Assembly: GCF_964204645.1 (NCBI RefSeq)
Contig: NC_134025.1
Location: 14,451,001-14,515,000, forward strand
DNA length: 64,000 nucleotides
DNA from: Tubulanus polymorphus
Taxonomy: Eukaryota > Nemertea > Palaeonemertea > Tubulaniformes > Tubulanidae
Direction of reading: 5' to 3'
Position numbers and translations under genes: made by a program. The notes below the pieces were generated by a model. The model made no database searches, had not been told where the DNA came from, and worked only from the letters and a program-made list of their open reading frames with translations. Positions 8,904 through 18,856 of this stretch are shown piece after piece (position 1 is the first letter of the stretch; each line of letters begins with the position of its first letter).

Positions 8904-9788
8904 ATGGAAGGAGGTAAAGTATATAAACATATTCCATACATCGATACACATGAAAATAATGATGGTTTATATTATGTAATACCTTGTAATATAGCTTTGA
9001 TATTTGATCCTATTTTCAAAATTTATAAAACTAAACTAATAGAAATCGATAATAATAAAAGTGAAGTTGTTGATAATTTAAGTAATGTAATACCTTCTAC
9101 ATCTAATAATGTAATACCTTCTACATCTAATAATGTAATACCTACTACATCTAATAATGTAATACCTACTACATCTAATAATGTAATACCTTCTACATCT
9201 AATAATGTAATACCTTCTACATCTAATAATGTAATACCTTCTACATCTAATAATGAAATAATATTAAATGTTAGTGAAAATAGAAATTATTGTGGATATT
9301 GTAAAAGTGAATTTTCAAACGCTACATCAAATTGGAATAAACATATGAATACAAGGGTACATATAAATAATGTTATAGAACGTGTTGGTTTAAAAGAATT
9401 TATAGAACACCCATTTAGATATGTTACAAAGTTTGTTTCAAATCAAAAAGTAAATGGTGAAAAAATATATGAAGATTTATTATTAGCAACACCTAATAAA
9501 GATGAATTAGATCTAACCGATGCTAATGAAATATTAGGATCAAACACTGTAAATGAAATATTAGGAGCAAACACTAATAAAGATTCTATGAAACATAAAG
9601 TAGAAAATAATGATAAATTTGATTGGATGAATAAGCATAACAATGAAACAACTATTGATGATGCGGTAAAAAAGGTGAAGAATAAGTATAAAAATAATAG
9701 AGAATTTGAAGAAGAAAATTCGGTAGAGAATTTAAATAAATTGTTAGGGTCTGATAGTGAATTGGAGAGTGATGATAAAAGTGATTAA
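8904..9788 (+). CDS. C2H2 zinc-finger protein with eight-residue repeats
   Basis: 294 residues. A conserved N-terminal part (about 1-58) is followed by seven copies of an NNVIPSTS-type octapeptide, then one C2H2 finger (YCGYCKSEF ... KHMNTRVH) and a polar acidic C-terminus. It is the last rightward gene and could bind nucleic acid or act as a minor structural protein; neither is shown. The copy in E2 is very similar but has five repeats. The ATG follows TTTATATAATAA rather than the strongest form of the motif. Confidence 0.75.
   Translation: MEGGKVYKHIPYIDTHENNDGLYYVIPCNIALIFDPIFKIYKTKLIEIDNNKSEVVDNLSNVIPSTSNNVIPSTSNNVIPTTSNNVIPTTSNNVIPSTSNNVIPSTSNNVIPSTSNNEIILNVSENRNYCGYCKSEFSNATSNWNKHMNTRVHINNVIERVGLKEFIEHPFRYVTKFVSNQKVNGEKIYEDLLLATPNKDELDLTDANEILGSNTVNEILGANTNKDSMKHKVENNDKFDWMNKHNNETTIDDAVKKVKNKYKNNREFEEENSVENLNKLLGSDSELESDDKSD
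9084..9251 (+). repeat. 24-bp coding minisatellite, 7 units
   Basis: Seven tandem 24-base units (AATGTAATACCTTCTACATC plus TAAT), two with ACT in place of TCT. The unit length is a multiple of three, so copy changes keep the frame. E2 has five units at 31238-31357. Confidence 0.92.
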
Positions 9789-9819
9789 GATATCAATTAT
9801 ATTTAACACAAATAATAAT

Positions 9820-10290
9820 ATTAGTTGAAAATTGTATAAAATAATAGTAAATAAAAAAGGGGGTTTTAAGTATTTAAGGCATCTAATAGGGTATCTAATA
9901 AATATCTAATACATATCTAATACATATTATTTGAAAATACCTTAAATTATATTTCTTTTTTAAATTTATATTGAAACCTCAGTAATTATAAATAACCTTT
10001 ATTATTTTCAAACTTATTCATATATTAGTTGAAAAAATAAAAATAAATTGGTTGAAAATTGTATAAATAATATTTATTTTAAAAAAGGGGGTTTTAAGTA
10101 TTTAAGGTATCTAATAGGTTATCAGGTATTAGGGTATCTAATGGGGTATCAGGTATTAGGGTATCTAATACATAGGTATACAAATAGTTATTTTATAAAT
10201 TTATATTCATAGGGAAATTGTAATCTCAGTAATAATTTTGAACCTTTATTATTCTTTAATTTATTCATATATTCATCATGTAATTCAGTA
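9820..10290. repeat. Convergent-gene spacer with tandem duplication of the ATPase 3' end
   Basis: This is the spacer between the rightward and leftward gene blocks. A first copy starts near 9822 and a second near 10045. Each contains TTGAAAATTGTATAAA, an AAAAAAGGGGGTTTTAAG block, TATTTAAGG, runs of GGTATCTAATA-like units, and then the 3' end of the ATPase gene. The first copy is a decayed duplicate of the true ATPase end in the second. E2 has the same structure. It may contain 3' processing signals for both blocks; none is proven. Confidence 0.75.
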
Positions 10291-10758
10291 GGTATAATTT
10301 GATTTTCTTCCAATGATTGTTGCATAGATTTTTTATCTTTGTTATAAAATAAAACTAGAAATCTTATATTCTCCCTAAAGTCTTTAACAATTGAATTATA
10401 TTTTTGATTTAAAACCCATGTTGTTATCCCAAAATGTCTTCCAGAGAAAGCTAAATAACATAACTCACTTTCTCTCACTTTTGAGTCATGTAAATTAGCG
10501 CAATCATCTACAATGAATAATGTATTTGATCCTTTATAAGTATCAATTGCTATTTTAATACAATTATCTAAATTTCGTTTTACTATTTTAGGATCTAATA
10601 TAATTCATTTCATAAGTAGGACAAAATAATATTATATTATCAAAATGATTCTTATAAATAGTTTCTAACAAATCTAATATGAAATGTGTTTTACCACAAT
10701 TGGTTACACCAGTAACTAACATATTATGCGGTTCGAATATAAATAAATCTTTATTCAT
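10188..10758 (-). pseudogene. A32-like packaging ATPase, broken by a deletion
   Basis: Homologue of the intact ATPase of E2. The Walker A region near the N-terminus is still readable near 10690-10715, but about 41 bases are missing near 10600 compared with E2, which shifts the frame. The C-terminal 96 residues (AFSGRHFGITTWVLNQKY and onward) are open. Such ATPases drive genome packaging into the capsid. The start codon lies in AGAATAAATGAATAA and overlaps the end of the integrase gene, the same arrangement as in E2. Confidence 0.85.
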
Positions 10759-11802
10759 TTATTCTTTTAATTTTACTAGATAAAATCCATTCATTAAATT
10801 TATCATCATATCCTTTATATTTCACCAAAGAATACTTTTTTCCTTTAAGAGTTTTTGTTTTCAATACTTTTTCTATTTTGTATTTCATCTGGATTTGGTA
10901 CAAGTGATAATTCTTGTTCATAGAAATAACCTAATATTTCTTCATCTTTTAAATCTTCTAGTTTATATACAAATGGTTTAGTTAATATTATCTTTTTAAT
11001 CTTGAATATTTCTTCAGTAAAATTTGGAGTATAACCTTTATAAAATGTTTTTCTATATTTAGATATTCTAACGTGTTGTCCTATTTTAAATTTAGGTTCG
11101 CCGAAATCATGTGTAACAAATGCTCCATATAAATTATTCCAAACTATTTCCGAATTATCTTCTTTTCTAGCTTGTATAGGTTTCATATTTATAGAACTAT
11201 GTTTAGAATTATTATAACCTTTCACTAAATCATCTAACACATCGATATATTTATATGTTTCATTAGCAGTAAAATATTTCCACATTCTAGTTTTCAATGT
11301 TTTATTAAATCTTTCTATTATAGATGCTTTTTCATCTGAGTGTGTTGAAAAATAGTCTACATCGTTATCAGATAATAGTTTTTTAAAATGTTTGTTATAA
11401 AATTCCTTACCTTCATCAAATTGTATCTTATCTGGAATAGCTTCTTTAAATATTGATTTAAAAGCATTTGTCACTTCTGTATCGACTGAATATGTCTATA
11501 ACATTCAGTATCCAGAAATATCCTTTGTTGTATTCCTCTAAGTTCTTCATGTCAATTAAATCTGCTTGCCATTGTTGATCGATATATGAAACCATAACTT
11601 TTCTTATTAAATAAGTTTTATCCATTTTCTTGTGGATTTGATATGTTGGTTGATTTTGTAACCATGATTTCAATTCACTATATTTTACATTGCCATTTTC
11701 CTTATCAGATTTAATTTTACCCCATAATTCTGTAACGTTAGAATATGATACTTCACTTTCTGGGTTATAATATAAATCTCTTAAATATTGTTCTTTTTTC
11801 AT
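10751..11802 (-). pseudogene. Retrovirus-like integrase with chromodomain, frameshifted
   Basis: Two readable parts: the N-terminal region with the first catalytic Asp (WQADLIDM) from 11802, and the core with the second Asp (KIQFDEGKEF) and catalytic Glu (SIIERFNKTLK) from about 11474 downward. Relative to E2, a short stretch between FSRY and VTNAF is lost with a frame shift. The C-terminal chromodomain-like part is out of frame beyond 10845. The enzyme would insert element DNA into the host genome. Confidence 0.88.
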
Positions 11803-11808
11803 CTTATT

Positions 11809-12133
11809 TTAATCCATTAATAATAATTTAGATTTAGTTTCAATGGCTTTATGATTTGATTTATTTTCTGGTATAATAGGTTTATTGTCATTGGAATCAT
11901 CTTTATCATCATATTTGAATTTTGAATGTAATATATAATTTATAATTAATTCCAGCATTGGAAGAATCAGATGGATTATTACTTGAATCAATATCAGATA
12001 AAGTCTGTGATTCATTTATATTAGTTAATTCCTTTTTCTTAGCTTTTTTTAATTCTGAAGATCTTTTACCTAATTCTCTTGCCCATTTAATTTGTTTCTC
12101 GGATCTAGCCTTTTTCTTAACTCCATCACTCAT
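11809..12133 (-). pseudogene. Small basic single-pass membrane protein, internally deleted
   Basis: The N-terminal part (KKKARSEKQIKWARELGKRS) is basic and helical, followed by a Ser/Asn-rich linker. The membrane segment seen in E2 (YKLYITIGLVTVIIL) is cut short here and the frame shifts. The C-terminal acidic tail is open in another frame down to 11809. The start codon overlaps the end of the next upstream gene. Function unknown. Confidence 0.65.
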
Positions 12134-12728
12134 TTATTTTAGTTAATTTTTGTTCTGATTCATTTTCTGTTTCGCTGTTTGGTTGTAGTACATCTGTTTC
12201 GTTCTTACCTGATTTATATTCCATAGGCTTGATATTCGAAAATGTTATGACGCCAGTAGAAATTAATGTCATAACAGATCCTAATTGAAATGAAGCATAA
12301 CCAACCCATTTTTGTAATTCAGTCATAACTAAGTAGTCATTTTTCAAATCACTATATAATTTATTTTCATCATCAATTGGTATTAACTGGTTACATAACT
12401 TAGAATAACATTTGACAATACCATCTGAAATAGAATCATTTATTCGGGCTAATCTTGCCTCTTCATAAATCTTAAAATATTTTATTACTTTATCCGGTTT
12501 CATAGAGTCTAGTTCTTGAAAAGTAATGGTCTTAGTTAAAAATTGTTTAGATTTGCCGCCAGCAATTAGTAACTCAAGATGGTGTTTACAATATAAATAG
12601 TATTCATAATCAATATTGTTATTAACTTGAATAGAATTAGAAACAACTGGATCCTTATTATCACTTATACCTAAATCATCTAATGTTTTTTCAATATCAA
12701 TACTATTCTTATTAGATTTCTTTGACAT
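12126..12728 (-). CDS. 200-residue protein of unknown function
   Basis: Intact here, frameshifted in E2. The middle contains a helical block (KHHLELLIAGGKSKQFLTKT, then LDSMKPDKVIKYFKIYEEAR) and a LYSDLKNDYLVMTELQKW segment leading into a hydrophobic stretch (YASFQLGSVMTLISTGVITF), possibly a membrane segment near residue 150. The tail is polar. I do not recognise the family. It lies between the HNH nuclease and the small membrane protein on the leftward strand, and its last codons overlap the next start. Confidence 0.7.
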   Translation of the reverse strand: MSKKSNKNSIDIEKTLDDLGISDNKDPVVSNSIQVNNNIDYEYYLYCKHHLELLIAGGKSKQFLTKTITFQELDSMKPDKVIKYFKIYEEARLARINDSISDGIVKCYSKLCNQLIPIDDENKLYSDLKNDYLVMTELQKWVGYASFQLGSVMTLISTGVITFSNIKPMEYKSGKNETDVLQPNSETENESEQKLTKINE

Positions 12729-13030
12729 TTATATTAGAGAAATTTAATAAGAAAAATATTATAAGTATTATAAAATGATACTAGATAGTTAAAGTTAAAG
12801 AATTCTAGTATTGACTACTGATACTAGCTATTTGAATTTAAAGAATTTCTATTTGAATCTATTCAAAATATAAAGTATTCTCTTTTTGAAAAGAAAATAT
12901 TAAAAATATAATAGAATTCACTTGCTAGTTGAAGTTATTGTTTTTTTAATATATTTTATTTGAATTCTATTTGATATCTCACTACTTTTGTTTATCTATT
13001 AGGAGCAGTAATCATAACTGTCCAGATAAG
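12729..13030. other. Noncoding spacer with short repeats
   Basis: Very AT-rich spacer upstream of the 200-residue gene and downstream of the HNH gene. It contains repeated GATACTAG/TAGTATTGAC and TTTGAAT/TTCAAAT words, partly inverted. The same spacer is kept in E2 (34923-35249), so it may hold a promoter or a processing signal. No gene seen. Confidence 0.5.
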
Positions 13031-13711
13031 TCATTTCGGATCCTTGATATCAAATTCCTCAACGTATTGTTCATTATTTGGATCATTGTTCCATTGATCA
13101 ATAAATTTCTTTGCCTTTGTTAACTGTTCTGAATATAACTGTAAATCTAGTTTATTAGATTTAATTATGTTTTCCTTCTTTTCTAAAGGTCTTAAATTTT
13201 TCCAGTTCCATATTAGCTTCTTATTATAATCATCACTCATGTCAAATTTAGAAATCGGCAACACATAATCAATATGAAAGTATTCACCATAATTATCTAT
13301 ATTCATTTTATCATCGAATTGATATATTATCCATGATTTAAGAAATTTATCTGAACAACCCAATAAATTAGATAGTGTTTCTGAATGTGTTTCTTTGTTG
13401 AATAATTGTGTTAATCTAGATCTTAAGCATTGTTTCAATCTAAAATTAAGATCTGTTTGATATCTTTCTCTCATATATTCTGTCATATAATCATTATAAG
13501 CTTCTCTATTATCTTCTCGATATTGTTTGGTATATAGTTTAAAACAAGTTTTACAACAATATTGAAAACCATCTTTGCTAATCTTACGCTTATTAAATTC
13601 TGTTATAGCTAATTTATCTAATTCACATTTAGAACACTTCTTGTAGTATATATTTATAACACCACCAGTGTTATTTGTAATATTGATAATTTGTGGTTGT
13701 TCTGGTTCCAT
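13031..13711 (-). CDS. HNH-type endonuclease-like protein
   Basis: 226 residues. Two CxxC pairs near the N-terminus (KCSKCELDKL and CCKTC) suggest a zinc ribbon. A central helical part with REDNREAYNDYMTEYM is followed by an HNH-like core: FHIDYVLPISKF, WNWKNLRPLEKKEN and IIKSNK. In E2 the core reads YHIDHVLP, with the expected second His; here it is Tyr, so this copy may be inactive. HNH nucleases cut DNA in phages and large DNA viruses and in mobile introns. The role in a Polinton is unknown. It starts at ATG after ATAATAA and carries the TTTAGTA motif upstream. Confidence 0.75.
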   Translation of the reverse strand: MEPEQPQIINITNNTGGVINIYYKKCSKCELDKLAITEFNKRKISKDGFQYCCKTCFKLYTKQYREDNREAYNDYMTEYMRERYQTDLNFRLKQCLRSRLTQLFNKETHSETLSNLLGCSDKFLKSWIIYQFDDKMNIDNYGEYFHIDYVLPISKFDMSDDYNKKLIWNWKNLRPLEKKENIIKSNKLDLQLYSEQLTKAKKFIDQWNNDPNNEQYVEEFDIKDPK

Positions 13712-13740
13712 TTATTATATGTATTTTTTACTAAATTGGT
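13712..13740 (-). promoter_or_regulatory. TTTAGTA motif upstream of HNH gene
   Basis: On the minus strand CAATTTAGTAAAAAATACA lies about 15 bases before the ATG. The same word precedes the HNH and PolB genes of E2 and the gene starting at 36258. It could be a promoter or a 3' splice site (TTTAG). Confidence 0.4.
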
Positions 13741-13857
13741 TAATATTTTAGAATCCTCTTCCATTTCTTCGACCAACGTCGTCCTTTTTCATTCCTCGTT
13801 GCTTTTGATAAGTTGTTTCGATTCCTTGATATTTAAATAATACCACTGGGAAAAAGC

Positions 13858-14330
13858 GCGCATTCATGCGCGCTTTTGCTTAATGCGCATGCGCTAATCA
13901 TAATTATATATTCATTATGTAAATTCTGTAAAATAGGAACAACCGAACACAGAAAATATCAAAACGTGTTCGCATTAAGCAAAACCGCGCATTCGTGGGC
14001 GCTTTTGATCAATGAGCATGCGCTAATCATAATTATATATAATTATGTAAATAGAAACAACCGACATGAAATATCTAAACTTGTTCGCATTAGGCAAACC
14101 GCGCATTCATGCGCGCTTTTGCTTAATGCGCATGCGTTAATCATAATTATATATTCATTATGTAAATTCTGTAAAATAGAAACAACCGACATGAAATATC
14201 TAAATCATACCACTGAGCAAACCGCGCATTCGTGCGCGCTTTTGATCAATGCGCATGCGCTAATCCTAATTATATATTCATTCTGAATAGAAACGACCGA
14301 ACATAAAAATTCACCAATCAGATTTACACA
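13858..14330. repeat. GC-rich tandem array of palindromic units
   Basis: Four units of roughly 114-129 bases starting near 13858, 13987, 14101 and 14224. Each opens with a GCGCATTCRTGCGCGC-type palindrome, then TTTTG, a second palindrome around ATGCGCATGCGC, then AT-rich sequence with GAAACAACCGA. Units alternate in type (GCTTAATGCG, then GATCAATGMG), so the true repeat may be a pair of about 240 bases. CpG-rich in an AT-rich setting. Not found in E2. Confidence 0.85.
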
Positions 14331-14440
14331 ATACATTATACAAGTTGTTCGGCCATTTCTTCCAATACATCATTTGATTTCTATAAATACAATTAATAAT
14401 TACAAACATTTTTTCAATTGCTGGTAAATATTTAACTACA

Positions 14441-14771
14441 TCAACAAATGTTAAACTTAATCATTGGAGTCTTAATGTTTTTGAAATTCTTATATAGTTT
14501 CTTCGTCGATCTTTTGGCGATTCTTGTGTTTCTTGTGCTAATTTCTATTGGTTCGATATCCATTGCTGTTGATTCCTCAGTCAGAAAGAGTATCTTGAGT
14601 TTCTCTATCACTTCTTGATGCGTATGGCGTTTTATTAATCTAAAAGATATTAGCGGCAACTCTAGCCATCTAAAATATATACTAAATACACTTAAATATA
14701 TCTAAAGGTTTCATATTTAATAGCCCTAATAACTACAAAAAACAGTACTTACATTTAGATTTAGAATTGTA
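14441..14771 (-). pseudogene. Remnant of a terminal-proximal gene with a possible intron
   Basis: An open stretch of about 72 codons on the minus strand (14659-14441) contains LTEESTAMDIEP, loosely like the N-terminus of the E2 gene at 35548-36258 (TQESDEPECMDV). Upstream, both share GGAGTTTA...GTAAGTACTG, a consensus 5' splice site at 14762, with a possible acceptor (ATATATTTTAG) at about 14670. The coding part is short and much diverged, so it is treated as a remnant. Confidence 0.4.
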
Positions 14772-15022
14772 AACTATAAACTCCTAATTTCGTTTCGAGA
14801 GATAGAATATCCTGAGCGTAATGTTACAGCGCCTGTTCATTTCTTGCCACGTCATCTGGTTCCGGTTCTAGAGTGTTCTACACGTTTGCAATATTATGAC
14901 TCATATGTCTCGGCGTCATAGTAACAGCTGTAACAGCTGTGAATTTTAGATTTATTCAATAGTTCATTACATGAAATGTATATAGGCTCAAATAAAATCA
15001 TGTTCTAGTTTAAACAGCTATG

Positions 15023-15581
15023 CATTATTTCAATCACACTTAACTAACACTTTTAATGTTTAAAAATCTAACTCACACAAATATGAATATTGAAATAATG
15101 TTGTAAATATATACTTTTATATTGAATAATCTGTCAATTTAAATGTTATTCATTTATATGATTATTTTAAGAGTAATAGGGGTAATGGGCTTTCAGGTTA
15201 AAGGTTGAACGGTCGAGCTCATTAAAAACAAAACATTAAAAGTAATTTAAAACTATAATATATTTTCATAACCGTGTGTATTTCAGTTGAATAATAGAAT
15301 AATTATCATTATTAAAATATATTTGATTATATGAATTTGTGTATTGTAAATAAATCAATTGGTCGCGGAGCGGAGCGGCAGCGAAGTGGAGCGACCAATT
15401 GATTTAATACAATATGCTTTTAAAATTAAAATTATTAATATCTTAGAATAAATATTTAGTTATAATATAAAATACACACGGTTATGAAAATATATTATAG
15501 TTTTAAATTACTTTTAATGTTTTGTTTTTAATGAGCTCGACCGTTCGACCTTTGATTTGAAAGCCCATTACCCCTATTACT
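15023..15581 (-). repeat. Right terminal inverted repeat of E1 with fold-back structure
   Basis: Its inner 370 bases match, in reverse complement, the left end of E2. Then comes a GC-rich hairpin at about 15360-15403 (GGTCGCGGAGCGG ... GTGGAGCGACC, flanked by CAATT and AATTG). Next is a 180-base diverged inverted copy of the same repeat, ending GCCCATTACCCCTATTACT. Read inward, the end starts AGTAATAGGGG; Polinton ends usually begin with AG. The right end of E2 is built the same way, so this is a family feature. The next bases are GATGTT; the left end is out of view, so the target duplication cannot be tested. Confidence 0.85.
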
Positions 15582-16757
15582 GATGTTACCTCACAACGAC
15601 CTTGTACATATATTGAAACCGGACGGCAAGCCTTCTCATTCTACTGATGTTGCCAATTTGAATCATGTACGAAAAGCCTTCTAATGGCTTCAGATTCATA
15701 ATCATCTTTGTGAAAAAATTACTATCGCATCTAATTGTCATTCATTGCCATCGAATATGTCTGTAAACATTGATGGATTTCTCCATTATAGTTCTATTTC
15801 CACCAATCGCACTATCCCACAAAATTTAACTGCCGCGTCTATCAAAACCGACAGATATTGAAACATCCCCTTTGGAGAGGGAATGGCTTTCCCATGGCTA
15901 TTCCCAGATGGTAAATATGGTATATCCACATTACCTAGTCAACCGCTTATTGAAGTACTACCACCAGCGATTATACAATATTGACCCCCGCGTCACAACA
16001 TTTCCTACATTTTCAATGCGGTCAGTACTTCTGAAAAATCTCTTCTTTTTAACACAGTTAGTGTTTATGCACAGATGAAGCCAGAACAACCTACTGATTA
16101 CAATAATGATAATAATTTTCCATGCCCTGAGATGAGTAATACATACATGTTCACAAAAACTATTTGAGGAACAGCAGCCTATTTCAGAAATTCACTATAC
16201 AATCTACTAGCGATGATGAAATGCCTAGGCCCACCAACATTGCTTGTAACCTCGTCTGCTAATGATCACCATTGGCCTGAGCTATATGATTTCATTATAG
16301 CTAACCTTAGTAACATGGAAAATGATATTTCCCACATAAAAGATCTTTCAGCCAAATCTGGTTCGGCAAAACCCTCTCATAACAGCTTTACACTTTGAAC
16401 GACGTTGGAAAGCTTTACTCAACCACATTTTGAAAGGACCACTGAAACCTCTGGGAGACATAGCTGATTATTTTGCGCACACTGAATTTCAGCTGGGGTG
16501 TCTAGTCATCTTCATATATTCTTCTGGTTAAAGAATCCGCCGAATTTTCAAACTGATCCTTATGAAGACATCGTCTCTCTTATCAATTCTATTATATCAA
16601 CTCAAATACCATCTGACTGATATTGAACTTCAGAATTTAGTAACATCGTTACAAAAGCACTCACATTCACATAACTGCAATAAACGGGGTAAACAATGCA
16701 GGTATGGATTCCCACAACGATTGTGTCTTCAAACAAAACTCATATCACATGTTGACC

Positions 16758-16805
<48 letters not shown>

Positions 16806-17840
16806 GTCTTTATTTCGTACAAAAAGTACAGACTATAAGAGGAAAGATAAGAATACAAAAATACAAAAATTCACATGAAGAACATTTTTACAGACTGAAT
16901 AATTAAAGGACATAGATTCAAATATAAATGTAGGCTACATGACTTAATAGATACAGTAATAATTGATTAGGTCTTTTATCTCATTTTGGCTGAATAGAAA
17001 GTTAGGGGATGGATAGAACAGTACATAAACTAAGTCAAAAATATGCTGGGCTGCTTCAATATATTCAACAGTGGATGGTGAGAACTGAATATCAGGAATA
17101 CTGGTTTGGAATAGAAATCTGTTAAATTTGTATCTATTAGAAATATGATTTAAACTGCTACTGAGAGGCGAATTACTACCATAAAAAGCAAGGTTGCCAC
17201 AAAAACTTAATACTGGGTTATCGGAGTTAATAGATGATTGAAGAAATTTCCAAAATCTACGATGCAATTTAACTTCAATGGTTTCATCATTACACAAAAG
17301 AGGAAGAATGTCATTATGGGTTCGAGGATGTAAGTTGAACATTTTTCTAATACATTGTCTTGCTGCACAAAATAGTTTATGAGAAGTAACATCAGAAAAG
17401 TCAATACGTACCGACCCGTATAGGGATGAGCAGTAAGTACGAAAAATAAAGTATCTGATATGGGGATCGATATCAGAAATGCATTTACTACTGCTATTAA
17501 ATTTTACATATAAATCATTTACTATATGATCAACATTGATGACACAATTACCATGACTATTAACCGCCAACAAATGGCCTAGAATCTTGTAATAAATTAT
17601 CTTTTATGAAACCGCTAGCAATAGAGGGATGGATGAATGCCATTTTGCGTTTATGGCAAGCTAACATGGACATACAGATAATAGGCAATAACGCCCTTAC
17701 TTGTGCAAATCAGAAACCCAGGAATTGCAAACAGCACTCTCCCAATGTTATTCAAGAGCTAGCAGTAATTGGAATATGGCGTTTTCATACCAGAGGTCGA
17801 GAGGTCATCATTCATCATCACTTCTAATTTTTTCCCCTAA
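15582..17840 (+). mobile_element. Decayed Helitron, split by a LINE fragment
   Basis: Plus-strand conceptual fragments show typical Helitron Rep/helicase sequence: an AFPWLFPDGKYG block near 15885, KHSHSHNCNKRGKQCRYGFP near 16650-16715, and ILRLWQANMDIQIIGNNALT near 17640-17700. These are hallmarks of the region between the Rep and helicase domains. Many frameshifts and stops separate them. A LINE fragment sits between the second and third block. No ends could be identified. It lies directly next to the right end of E1, so E1 may have inserted into it. Confidence 0.72.
16759..17600 (-). mobile_element. 5'-truncated LINE 3' end with (ATT)n tail
   Basis: A minus-strand frame of 209 codons (17573-16944) ends like the C-terminal domain of non-LTR reverse transcriptases: FRTYCSSLYGSVRIDF, then FNLHPRTHNDILPLL and KLHRRFWKFL. 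The 3' end is a (TAA/ATT) run of about 15 units at 16759-16804, as in CR1/L2-like LINEs, which often end in short tandem repeats. It interrupts the Helitron. Insertion boundaries are approximate and no target duplication was found. Confidence 0.72.
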
Positions 17841-17888
17841 TTAATGGCTGAGAGAAAAGTTTCCTAGCGTCAAAAAATAATAAAATAG

Positions 17889-18164
17889 AACCAGCAAAAA
17901 ACCGAAGTAAGAAAGTTAGTCGATGTTACAAAAGAAATTGAACGTAAAATATTAAAACTAGAAAAGATAAAAACTAAATGCGGAGAAAAAATATCAGCAA
18001 ATTTGAGTTACTGTATTGTTAGTACAACGCGAGAATTTAAAGTATTTTTACCTGATGAATGGGTTTCATTGAGTAAAGAGGAATTAAAAGATTTAGAAGG
18101 ATTTAGAATAATTTATCATGGAAAAAATGAAGACGGTCATCATGATTTGGAAATTGTTGAATAA
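17889..18164 (+). pseudogene. Fragment of the small Polinton protein (third lineage)
   Basis: An open stretch of about 91 codons without a good ATG. It aligns by eye with the small protein that follows PolB in E1 and E2: KTKCGEKISANLSYC, EFKVFLPDEW, LSKEELKDLEG, YHGKNEDGHHDLEIVE. It diverges strongly, so it comes from another Polinton lineage. Directly downstream (18210-18290) is a plus-strand piece resembling the 3' end of the HNH gene. Confidence 0.65.
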
Positions 18165-18403
18165 ATAAAAAATAAGATAATTAAGAAAATAAAATGATAA
18201 AAATAATAAAATCAATTAAATATCAAGAATCCGAAATGACTTATCTGGACAATTTAATTGCTCCTCATAGATAGACATAAGTAGTGAGATATTTAATTGA
18301 TTCAAAATAGAAATTTTGTTTAATGAATTAAATCTATTTTTTGCTTTTTTTCTAAAATATTAATCCATTTTTTTATAGTGAACTTTGGAATTTCCGAAGT
18401 TTT

Positions 18404-18697
18404 TTAATTTTTAACAGTAGTAGTTTCAGAATTATTAACATCATTAATTTTATCAAAATTTATATACCAACTACATCCAATCAAAATTAATACAATTACA
18501 AGACCAGTTGAATAATAAAAAATGTGTATTAAATGAATAAGAAGGAGTAGAAATAACATTATTAACATTGTCATTATTAGGGTTTTCGGACTTTCGTCGA
18601 AAACCCTCTTGGAATTCTGTGGATTATCATTATTATTATTATTAATATTATTCCACTTTTTTCGAACATAAAATGTATCTCGTCTCAGATCCGACAA
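18404..18697 (-). pseudogene. Small membrane protein from a Polinton remnant
   Basis: 97 codons. A polar, Asn-rich N-terminus is followed by two hydrophobic stretches (MTMLIMLFLLLLIHLIHIF and GLVIVLILIGCSWYI) and a short polar tail. The plan is loosely like the small basic membrane protein of the leftward block in E1 and E2, and it lies beside other Polinton fragments. It may still be an open gene, but the block around it is fragmented. Function unknown. Confidence 0.4.
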
Positions 18698-18856
18698 CTA
18701 ATCAATAATACATGCTCTAATAAACGTTGAGGGAGATGAAGCGCTCTGAAAGCATTGGGTAGAATCCTTTGAAATGTTTGACGTACCTTAAAATCCGGCT
18801 TAATAACTGAACCCAGCCTGATTTTGATACAGAGCTGGTATATGTAATATCCGATC

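Larger units (their letters stand above)
1..15581 (+). mobile_element. Polinton/Maverick element E1 (left part outside window)
   Basis: A run of virus-like genes bounded on the right by a long inverted repeat. It carries PolB, penton-like and major capsid proteins, a packaging ATPase and an integrase, which together define a Polinton. Rightward genes occupy 3-9788 and leftward genes 10188-14771; the two blocks converge at a noncoding repeat. Almost every gene has a close homologue in the same order in E2. Decay is moderate: nonsense codons in three rightward genes, deletions in ATPase and integrase, and an unrelated 1.2-kb insertion. The left end, including the N-terminal two thirds of PolB, lies before base 1. 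Confidence 0.93.

Noticed and set aside
9084-9251. CRISPR-like array from regular 24-bp repeats
   Set aside because: Units are directly adjacent without spacers and code for an octapeptide in a eukaryotic element.
13876-14286. A 136-codon frame with repeated HALIIIIYSLCKF segments
   Set aside because: It is a by-product of the tandem array; other frames are equally repetitive and no homologue is found in E2.
15872-16078. Open frame of 68 codons as a gene
   Set aside because: The neighbouring frame carries the Helitron block FPWLFPDGKYG, so this is a shadow of decayed Helitron coding sequence.
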